From contig DASTXH010000021.1 of the NCBI GenBank assembly GCA_035758575.1, positions 1-5,699 on the forward strand: a stretch of 5,699 nucleotides of DNA, in the 5' to 3' direction. The translations under genes and the position numbers were made by a program. Numbering within the stretch: the stretch's first letter is position 1; every line of letters starts with the position of its first letter. Source of the stretch: JANWHZ01 sp035758575 (lineage in GTDB: Bacteria; Patescibacteriota; Saccharimonadia; Saccharimonadales; UBA4665). This document shows, in pieces, positions 1-4,923 of the stretch. The notes below the pieces were generated by a model. The model was not told the origin of the DNA. It saw only the letters and a program-made list of their open reading frames with translations, and did not search any database.

Positions 1-328
1 CCAAATGTACCGCTTCAAGTTTGAAGCCGAGGGGTACGAGGTAGAAACCGCCGAAAACGGCAAGCTGGGCCTGCAACTCGCAGAGGTCATGAAGCCGGAT
101 ATTATCCTACTGGACCTAATGATGCCGGAGATGAACGGCGATGAAATGCTGGAAAAGATGCGCGCCAAACCCTGGGGCAAACATATAAAGGTAGTCGTCC
201 TAACCAACAAGGGGGAGCAGGAAATCCCCGACAAAGTGCGCGAGCTGAACGTGAACGCCGTTATCCTAAAGGCAGACATGACGCCGCGCCAGGTAGCAGA
301 GCTGGTAAAGCAGCAGCTGGCTGTTTAA
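1..328 (+). CDS. CheY-like response regulator receiver domain protein (5' partial)
   Basis: This is a phospho-acceptor receiver domain that takes a phosphoryl group from a histidine kinase in the cytoplasm. The frame is open to the window edge, and the ATG at 5-7 lies inside the fold, so the true start and the beta1 acidic pair lie upstream. Counting from that Met, the phospho-acceptor is Asp37 in ILLDLMMPEMNG, the conserved Thr is Thr67 in VVLTN, and the conserved Lys is Lys89 in ILKAD. The protein ends about 18 residues after that lysine, just past helix alpha5. It therefore has no DNA-binding or enzymatic output domain in view and is a stand-alone CheY/Spo0F-like receiver, or the C-terminal receiver of a larger protein whose front is not visible. 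No kinase is visible, so the signalling partner is unknown. Its TAA overlaps the end of the convergent maf gene by four bases. Confidence 0.92.
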   Translation, partial: QMYRFKFEAEGYEVETAENGKLGLQLAEVMKPDIILLDLMMPEMNGDEMLEKMRAKPWGKHIKVVVLTNKGEQEIPDKVRELNVNAVILKADMTPRQVAELVKQQLAV

Positions 329-906
329 CAAGCCAGATAGCCGCGTACACGCAGCCAGTCGTATACCACTTCCATGGGCATACCAAACATCCCGGTATAC
401 GAACCGGTAATGGATTCTACCAGGGTAAATCCCGGTGCATTGGTATATACGCCCAGTGCCGAGCCGACTCGCAGCGGGTTGCGGTCCTTGAATAGCCGTT
501 CCAAATCGGCACGGATGAACCGCTGATACTGCACCCGCGTCTCGGCTAACTCGGTTGTTATGTCGCCTTTCTTGGGGTCGTATAGGCTGACGCCGGTGCG
601 TACCAGCATTTCCTTGCCGCTCAATGACAAAGCCATGGCGAACGCCTTGCGCAAGTCTGCTGGGCGCTCTAGCAGCTTGCCCTCGCACGTTGCTATGGTA
701 TCGGCGGCCACCACTATAGCGTCCCCATGGCGCTTTGCCGCCTCCTGGCACTTTGCGAACGCCAGCCGCCGGGCGCGTCCTTCTGCCCCCAGACCAATAA
801 ACTTTGCCTCATCCACTATAACTGGATCTATGATGTGCTCCAGGCGGGCACGCTCAAAGACAACTTTTTTAAGGAATGATTCGCTGGCGAAGATTATTGG
901 CGGCAC
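325..906 (-). CDS. maf: Maf-family nucleoside triphosphate pyrophosphatase, divergent active site
   Basis: The 193-residue length is normal for Maf proteins, cytoplasmic pyrophosphatases that hydrolyse non-canonical or specific nucleoside triphosphates to monophosphates and were once called septum-formation inhibitors. Seen here: N-terminal IIFASES (residues 4-10), LAFAK ending at Lys52, VVAADT with the catalytic-type Asp69, LSGKEMLVRTGVSL (95-108), and the C-terminal GxALGVY...PGFTLVE...GSYTGMFGMPM (148-178), all in family order. The family signature S-x-S-P-R-R is degraded: Ser8, Glu9 and Ser10 are followed by Phe-Leu-Lys-Lys, so Pro and the first Arg are lost. The glutamine of the usual YxIQG motif is also absent (Tyr154-Thr-Asn-Ala-Pro-Gly). 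Substrate choice may differ from characterised Maf proteins. The GTG start is chosen because a strong GGGAGGAGA lies eight bases upstream. The gene is divergent from the HD hydrolase and overlaps the receiver gene at its end. Confidence 0.86.
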   Translation of the reverse strand: MPPIIFASESFLKKVVFERARLEHIIDPVIVDEAKFIGLGAEGRARRLAFAKCQEAAKRHGDAIVVAADTIATCEGKLLERPADLRKAFAMALSLSGKEMLVRTGVSLYDPKKGDITTELAETRVQYQRFIRADLERLFKDRNPLRVGSALGVYTNAPGFTLVESITGSYTGMFGMPMEVVYDWLRVRGYLAC

Positions 907-913
907 GCTGTTG

Positions 914-922
914 TCTCCTCCC
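914..922 (-). promoter_or_regulatory. Strong Shine-Dalgarno sequence of maf
   Basis: On the minus strand this reads GGGAGGAGA, a long match to the anti-Shine-Dalgarno sequence, placed eight bases before the GTG at 906. It decides the non-ATG start of maf. Its upstream half forms one arm of an inverted repeat (919-934), so its accessibility could depend on RNA folding. Confidence 0.7.
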
Positions 923-934
923 GGTAGGGCGGGA
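919..934 (-). promoter_or_regulatory. Inverted repeat able to hide the maf ribosome binding site
   Basis: The arms TCCCG (919-923) and CGGGA (930-934) are perfect five-base complements with a six-base loop, four of the five pairs being G-C. In the maf mRNA the 3' arm covers the GGGA half of the Shine-Dalgarno sequence. A translational control role is inference; the stem is short. Confidence 0.35.
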
Positions 935-1007
935 AATTACGGCCATCGTCCGCTCCGGTCGCTAACGGTAGGGTCGCAACGAACCACAGTCGCCTCAGTA
1001 TGGCCAG

Positions 1008-1021
1008 ATTAGTATATACGC
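1008..1021 (-). promoter_or_regulatory. Putative maf promoter -10 region
   Basis: The minus strand reads GCGTATATACTAAT. It contains TATACT (1016-1011), a five-of-six match to the sigma70-type -10 box. No convincing -35 box is seen 16-18 bases upstream. Transcription from here would give maf a leader of roughly 100 bases. Nearly the same string recurs on the plus strand at 1151-1162, facing the other way, which supports a divergent promoter pair. Confidence 0.33.
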
Positions 1022-1041
1022 CCGAACATACCATTCTGATT

Positions 1042-1055
1042 ACAGAGGTGTCTGT
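1042..1055. repeat. Short inverted repeat ACAGA-GGTG-TCTGT
   Basis: This is a perfect five-base inverted repeat with a four-base spacer inside the divergent control region. It shares three bases with the TGTGA-N6-TCACA palindrome that follows. It could be a second operator or a weak RNA stem; there is no evidence for a specific binder. Confidence 0.3.
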
Positions 1056-1068
1056 GATGATAGTCACA
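1053..1068. promoter_or_regulatory. Palindromic operator-like site of CRP/FNR type
   Basis: The sequence TGTGA-TGATAG-TCACA has perfect half-sites and the six-base spacing of the CRP consensus (TGTGA-N6-TCACA). It sits between two outward-facing promoter-like boxes, its centre about 45 bases from the maf -10 and about 95 from the HD-protein -10. It is therefore placed to act on maf, the HD gene or both. A CRP/FNR-family regulator is inferred from the motif only; none is encoded in this window. If transcribed, the same sequence could form a five-base-pair hairpin. Confidence 0.45.
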
Positions 1069-1131
1069 TAAAATGTTAAAATTGCAAACAACGCTACGAA
1101 CAACCGCACATCTGGCAGCGTACTATCCAAC

Positions 1132-1159
1132 TTTATTATTCGTTCATACCGCGTATACT
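1132..1159 (+). promoter_or_regulatory. Putative promoter of the HD hydrolase gene
   Basis: TTTATT at 1132-1137 (weak -35, three of six) and TATACT at 1154-1159 (-10, five of six) are separated by 16 bases. The -10 lies in GCGTATACTAAT, which mirrors the minus-strand GCGTATATACTAAT of the maf promoter candidate. Transcription would begin near 1166 and give a leader of about 15 A-rich bases before the ATG at 1181, with no Shine-Dalgarno sequence. This site falls inside the longer reading of the HD gene and argues against its start at 1073. Confidence 0.4.
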
Positions 1160-1180
1160 AATGCATTAACATCAACAAAA

Positions 1181-2281
1181 ATGTGGGGTACGCCAGTGGA
1201 AGAACTGTCGCCGATGGTTGGACTACCCAATACGGGTGCATACAAGGCGGCCGGGTTTATTATACATACCCTCTACGGTAGCCACCTCTCTGCTTTTGAG
1301 CATGTCTACGGCCTCCAAGAAAACGACGAACGCTTAGCCGTTGCTGCTGCGATAGACGGCATGATGAGCGGTATGCGCCCGGAAGCAATGCGGACCATCC
1401 TCCACCGTCTGGATGCATACAACTACGTCGCCCCCAGAGTAAACCAGGCGATGGATATCGTCCGGACCATGGCGGAGGAGGATGTCGCAGCACTTCCAGA
1501 GACGATACGATCCGACCGCCGGACGCTGGCAACCGCCGACCACATAGCCTGGCGCGTGCACGGACAGCAGATACGCGATAGCGGCGGCCCGTATTACAAA
1601 CACCCGCAGGCGGTTACTGCGATGGCGCTGCACGCTTTCGCACAGCTCCGCCGCGAAGGCTATGAGATCCCCGATGATCAAGTCGACGCACACCTCACCA
1701 CCTGCTTCACTCATGACGCAGCAGAAGACACTAACCGATCGCGGCGCTACTTCGATGGGCCATTGCTTGCAAAAATGTTAGCATTCAGTCCATTGGAAGT
1801 CCGCTATGTGTGCATGGCGACCGATAATCCCTACGGTGATGACGTTGCATATAGCCTCTACATGCTTACCCGCCACAAGCTACCCGGCCGTCTAGGGTAC
1901 CTGCCCTACGTGCGCCGCGGCCTGCACGACATCGGCTTCCGTGTGGCAAAATCTGCCGATTTGCAGCATAACAACGACATAGATCCCCGTCCCATAACAA
2001 GTGAGACGAGTGAAGAGACCAAGCAAAAAATTGCCGATAAGCGTGCTTTATACGAGGTCGTAAAGCAAATTGTGCGCGCCTTTAACCCTAACGCTCCATC
2101 CGAAGGCGTCGCCGTGCCGGTAAACGAAAAAGGTGAGGTGGCACAAAACCCGCCGTGGGAAGCTCGGTACCATGATCTTATCGCCGGCGTAACCGCCGAC
2201 CAACTACCGGGCATGGTAGCGGCCCTTGGCACATACATATACGGCGCCGATCTGCCGGCGCACTGGCAATATATCGTATAA
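1181..2281 (+). CDS. Stand-alone HD-domain hydrolase related to the RelA/SpoT ppGpp hydrolase domain
   Basis: Numbering from the ATG at 1181 gives 366 residues. The centre carries every signature of the RelA/SpoT-type HD hydrolase: HGQQIRDSGGPYYKHP (127-142) with Arg132 and metal ligand His141, THDAAEDT with His178-Asp179 and the catalytic pair Glu182-Asp183, and KSADLQHNN with metal ligand Asp260 and nucleotide-contact Asn264. In Rel enzymes these bind Mn2+ and remove the 3' pyrophosphate of (p)ppGpp. No RelA synthetase domain is present, so this is hydrolase-only, as in small alarmone hydrolases (SAH/MESH1), but twice their size. About 125 N-terminal and 100 C-terminal residues are unrecognised; no membrane segment is evident in this form. 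The frame is open back to an ATG at 1073, which would add 36 residues. I prefer 1181 because 1073-1180 is only 37% G+C, uses many TTA and ACA codons, and holds a promoter-like -10. ppGpp as substrate is inference; another nucleotide is possible. Confidence 0.82.
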   Translation: MWGTPVEELSPMVGLPNTGAYKAAGFIIHTLYGSHLSAFEHVYGLQENDERLAVAAAIDGMMSGMRPEAMRTILHRLDAYNYVAPRVNQAMDIVRTMAEEDVAALPETIRSDRRTLATADHIAWRVHGQQIRDSGGPYYKHPQAVTAMALHAFAQLRREGYEIPDDQVDAHLTTCFTHDAAEDTNRSRRYFDGPLLAKMLAFSPLEVRYVCMATDNPYGDDVAYSLYMLTRHKLPGRLGYLPYVRRGLHDIGFRVAKSADLQHNNDIDPRPITSETSEETKQKIADKRALYEVVKQIVRAFNPNAPSEGVAVPVNEKGEVAQNPPWEARYHDLIAGVTADQLPGMVAALGTYIYGADLPAHWQYIV

Positions 2282-2282
2282 A

Positions 2283-2301
2283 AGGGCATCTTCCCTGTTT
2301 T
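2283..2301 (+). terminator. Weak candidate terminator after the HD hydrolase
   Basis: AGGG (2283-2286) and CCCT (2293-2296) could form a four-base-pair stem with a six-base loop, followed by G and TTTT (2298-2301). It starts just after the TAA of the HD gene and precedes the murD promoter candidate. The stem is short and the T-run modest, so this may be chance or a leaky stop. Confidence 0.22.
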
Positions 2302-2308
2302 CTATCCG

Positions 2309-2317
2309 TGGTATAGT
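2309..2317 (+). promoter_or_regulatory. Extended -10 promoter giving a near-leaderless murD transcript
   Basis: TGGTATAGT matches the extended -10 pattern TG-N-TATAAT, with TATAGT at 2312-2317. The murD ATG begins at 2324, seven bases after the hexamer, which is where transcription normally starts. The message would therefore begin at or within a base or two of the start codon. Consistent with this, there is no usable Shine-Dalgarno sequence: the only purine run, GAGG at 2319-2322, is one base from the ATG. No clear -35 is seen, which extended -10 promoters tolerate. Confidence 0.5.
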
Positions 2318-2323
2318 TGAGGC

Positions 2324-3631
2324 ATGAAGGTTGCACTCGTAGGATTTGAGATTGAAGGCCGGGCGGCATTTGCCTACTGGCAAAAACAAGGCGCGGACAT
2401 CACCATCTGTGACCAAAACCCCGATAAAGCCAGCGAAATACCGGCAGGCATACAAAGTCAGCTTGGTGAAGGATACCTAAAAAACCTTGACCGGTTTGAC
2501 GTTATTTGGCGCACGCCGGTTATCAATCCAGGCATGATCCTGAAAGAAAACCCCGGTGTGGCTAATAAAATTACGACCACCATCAACGAATTCCTACGTG
2601 TCTGCCCCACCAAACATGTTATTGGCATCACCGGCACCAAAGGTAAGGGCACTACCAGCACATTGGTTGCCCGCATGCTGGCGGCCGCCGGCGAACAGGT
2701 GTTCTTGGGTGGCAACATCGGCATTTCGCCATTCGACTTCCTGCCGCAACTCACTGAAAATTCGTGGGTCGTACTGGAATTATCCAGCTACCAGCTGACC
2801 GACCTACGTTACGGCCCCTCTATCGCCGTCTGTTTGATGGTAGTACCGGAACATCTGAACTGGCACGCCGACATGGACGATTACATTTTGGCTAAAGCCC
2901 AACTATTTCAACATCAGTCTCCGGCTGATCTGGCAATTTATTTTGCTGGCAGCGAGGTCTCGCAGCGTATTGCCGGCTATAGTCCTGCGCTGAAAATGCC
3001 ATTCTATGCCGAACCAGGTGCGCATATAGAAAACGACAATATTGTCATTGCAGGCGAGCAAATCGTCCGGACAGACGAGCTAAAACTGCTCGGTCGGCAC
3101 AACTGGCAAAACGTTTGCGCGGCGATTACCGTAGCCTGGCAGGTTACGCAAAATGTCATGGCCCTACGGTCGGTACTGACCACATTCGCAGGGCTGGAGC
3201 ACCGTTTGGAGTTGGTACGTACGATTGGTACTATCAAGTTTTACAACGACTCCTACGCTGCCACGCCAGACGCCGCTATGGCAGCCTTGGACGCAATCCC
3301 GCAACCAAAAGTAGCCATTATGGGCGGCTTCGACCGCGGCCTGCCGCTGGAGCATCTAGCCCAAAGCGTAGCCAGCCACACAGAAGACATCCGTAAGCTC
3401 ATCGTTATCGGCGCCAGCGGCAAACGGCTGACCGAAGAGCTCGAAAAAGCCGGGTTTTCAAACTATATACTAGAAACATCCAAAGCTATGCCGGTCATTG
3501 TAAACGCTGCAGTGTCGTACGCACAGCCTGGCGATGCCGTACTGCTGTCGCCCGGCTTTGCCAGCTTTGACATGTTCAAGAATTTCGAGGACCGCGGCCA
3601 ACAGTTCAAACAGGCGGTACAGGCACTATGA
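2324..3631 (+). CDS. murD: MurD-type Mur ligase, probably MurD2 (UDP-MurNAc-L-Ala--L-Glu ligase)
   Basis: This cytoplasmic ATP-dependent ligase adds the second amino acid of the peptidoglycan stem peptide. At 435 residues it is of normal MurD length. In order it has an N-terminal Rossmann-like UDP-binding domain, the Mur ligase P-loop GTKGKGTT (104-111), GGNIG, LELSSYQL, HLNWH (177-181) with DDYILAK, the C-terminal-domain entry FYNDSYAATPDA (306-317), GGFDRG (334-339), and the MurD hallmark LLSPGFASFDMFKNFEDRG (407-425). Compared, from memory, with E. coli MurD, the D-Glu-contacting Thr321 and Lys348 appear as Ala313 and Arg338, while Ser and Phe of the ASFDMFKNF motif remain. These changes, and the adjacent overlapping murL, suggest it loads L-Glu (MurD2) rather than D-Glu. 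The family call is near certain; the L-Glu call is inference. The start is the ATG just downstream of an extended -10, with no better upstream start. Its TGA overlaps the murL ATG. Confidence 0.93.
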   Translation: MKVALVGFEIEGRAAFAYWQKQGADITICDQNPDKASEIPAGIQSQLGEGYLKNLDRFDVIWRTPVINPGMILKENPGVANKITTTINEFLRVCPTKHVIGITGTKGKGTTSTLVARMLAAAGEQVFLGGNIGISPFDFLPQLTENSWVVLELSSYQLTDLRYGPSIAVCLMVVPEHLNWHADMDDYILAKAQLFQHQSPADLAIYFAGSEVSQRIAGYSPALKMPFYAEPGAHIENDNIVIAGEQIVRTDELKLLGRHNWQNVCAAITVAWQVTQNVMALRSVLTTFAGLEHRLELVRTIGTIKFYNDSYAATPDAAMAALDAIPQPKVAIMGGFDRGLPLEHLAQSVASHTEDIRKLIVIGASGKRLTEELEKAGFSNYILETSKAMPVIVNAAVSYAQPGDAVLLSPGFASFDMFKNFEDRGQQFKQAVQAL

Positions 3632-4923
3632 CATTGCGCTACAAGCAATTTATTTTCGAAGACTACCGGTTCGATACCACCACGCGAACACTGTCGTTGC
3701 ATTACAGTTTCGACGGCGCCGTATCATTCACTGAATCATTCCGCTTTGACTTCGACTTTGCAGCCTACGACCCCGCATTACTTGACCGCGCCTGCCAGAC
3801 ACTGTTCTTCCTGGCCGGTGTGTCGTACTACAAAGCGTACTTGGCGCCCGAGCTTGTTATAAAGAAGGGGGCAGTTGACCCTGAGACGGCAGCATTTTTC
3901 TCCGCCACGTATGAGCGCGGCTTGGGCGAATTTTTCTACGTCAACCAGCTGGATCCGCGTACCAAAATAACCTTCCCCGCCACTATCGGCGCACTGGAGC
4001 CGATTCATTCCCAACAGAAAAGCGACGGCCTGCTGATTGGCATTGGCGGCGGCAAAGATTCACTCGTAAGTGTAGAATTGCTGCGCGACAAGATAGACAA
4101 TCTCGCCACCTGGAGCCTGAACCACCGGCCGCAGTTGACACCGCTGGTAGAGCGCATCGGCCTGCCGCACTACTGGGTAGAACGCACGTTCGACACATCA
4201 CTACTGGAGCATAACAAGCAGGGCGCCTACAACGGGCATATACCCATTTCGGCCATATTGGCCGCTGTAGGCTGTATTGTTGCCATCTTATCGGGACGAC
4301 GTGACGTAGTGGTATCCAACGAACAATCCGCCAACGAACCAACCCTGACCTATCAGGGCTTGGCCATCAACCACCAGTATTCAAAATCCCAGGCCTTTGA
4401 ACAGGCGTTCCAGGCGCATATTGCACGTACGCTTGGTGACCACGTACGGTACTACTCCCTGCTGCGCCCACTAAGCGAGCTGCGCATTGCGGAATGTTTT
4501 GCGCACATTGGTTACGACAAGTACGCCGACGTATTTAGCTCATGCAATCGGGCGTTTACCTTTGACCAGCACCATATGTTTTGGGACGGTACCTGCCCGA
4601 AGTGCGCATTCATCTTCCTGGCACTGACACCGTTCATTCCCCGCGCTACGTTAGAGAAGCTGTTTAGCGGCAAAAACCTGCTACTTACGCCCGTACTACA
4701 GCCAACCTACCGTCAACTGCTTGGTATAGAAGGCGATAAACCGCTGGAGTGCGTGGGCGAGGTAAAAGAATCGCGCGCTGCCATGCACGCCGCACAGCGG
4801 CTGTACCCGGAGCTAACGCAACAGTACCGGTTTGAGCTGCCCGACAGCTACGACTACACCGCGCTGGGTACGCACCACATGCCGCCCGAAATATACGCCG
4901 TGCTTGCTACGCGGCTTGCTTAG
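3628..4923 (+). CDS. murL: MurL-like UDP-MurNAc-L-Ala-L-Glu epimerase
   Basis: MurL is an ATP- and Mg2+-dependent enzyme that inverts the terminal L-Glu of UDP-MurNAc-L-Ala-L-Glu to D-Glu, giving the normal precursor without free D-glutamate or glutamate racemase. The 431-residue length fits the family. Motifs I recognise are the PP-loop-like GIGGGKDS (138-145), where ATP should bind, VVVSNEQSANE (227-237), and a cysteine cluster with Cys306 and DGTCPKCAFIFLALTPF (320-336; Cys323, Cys326). The N-terminal 120 residues form a separate beta-rich region without an obvious motif. No signal peptide or membrane segment is evident, so it is cytoplasmic. The start codon overlaps the murD stop (ATGA), implying translational coupling, with AGGCGG about ten bases upstream. 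Recognition is by remembered motifs and by partnership with murD, not by alignment. A different PP-loop ATPase is the alternative. The 3' end overlaps folD by 17 bases. Confidence 0.86.
   Translation: MTLRYKQFIFEDYRFDTTTRTLSLHYSFDGAVSFTESFRFDFDFAAYDPALLDRACQTLFFLAGVSYYKAYLAPELVIKKGAVDPETAAFFSATYERGLGEFFYVNQLDPRTKITFPATIGALEPIHSQQKSDGLLIGIGGGKDSLVSVELLRDKIDNLATWSLNHRPQLTPLVERIGLPHYWVERTFDTSLLEHNKQGAYNGHIPISAILAAVGCIVAILSGRRDVVVSNEQSANEPTLTYQGLAINHQYSKSQAFEQAFQAHIARTLGDHVRYYSLLRPLSELRIAECFAHIGYDKYADVFSSCNRAFTFDQHHMFWDGTCPKCAFIFLALTPFIPRATLEKLFSGKNLLLTPVLQPTYRQLLGIEGDKPLECVGEVKESRAAMHAAQRLYPELTQQYRFELPDSYDYTALGTHHMPPEIYAVLATRLA

Noticed and set aside
560..1012. Plus-strand 150-codon frame opposite maf
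   Set aside because: It is the antisense shadow of the conserved maf reading frame, rich in Ser, Arg and Pro as expected of such shadows, with no recognisable motif.
1057..1071. Tiny leader ORF (ATG-ATA-GTC-ACA-TAA) preceded by GAGGTG and ending one base before the ATG at 1073
   Set aside because: It lies within the CRP-like palindrome, is only four codons long, and matters only if transcription starts upstream of 1045, for which no good promoter is seen.
894..1130. Minus-strand 78-codon frame with a hydrophobic N-terminal stretch in the divergent region
   Set aside because: It overlaps the maf start and its Shine-Dalgarno sequence in another frame, has no ribosome binding site of its own that I could identify, and resembles no protein I know.
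1073..1180. N-terminal extension of the HD protein with a possible membrane or signal segment
   Set aside because: The 36 residues show no proper positively charged and hydrophobic signal layout, and composition and promoter-like content point to non-coding DNA.
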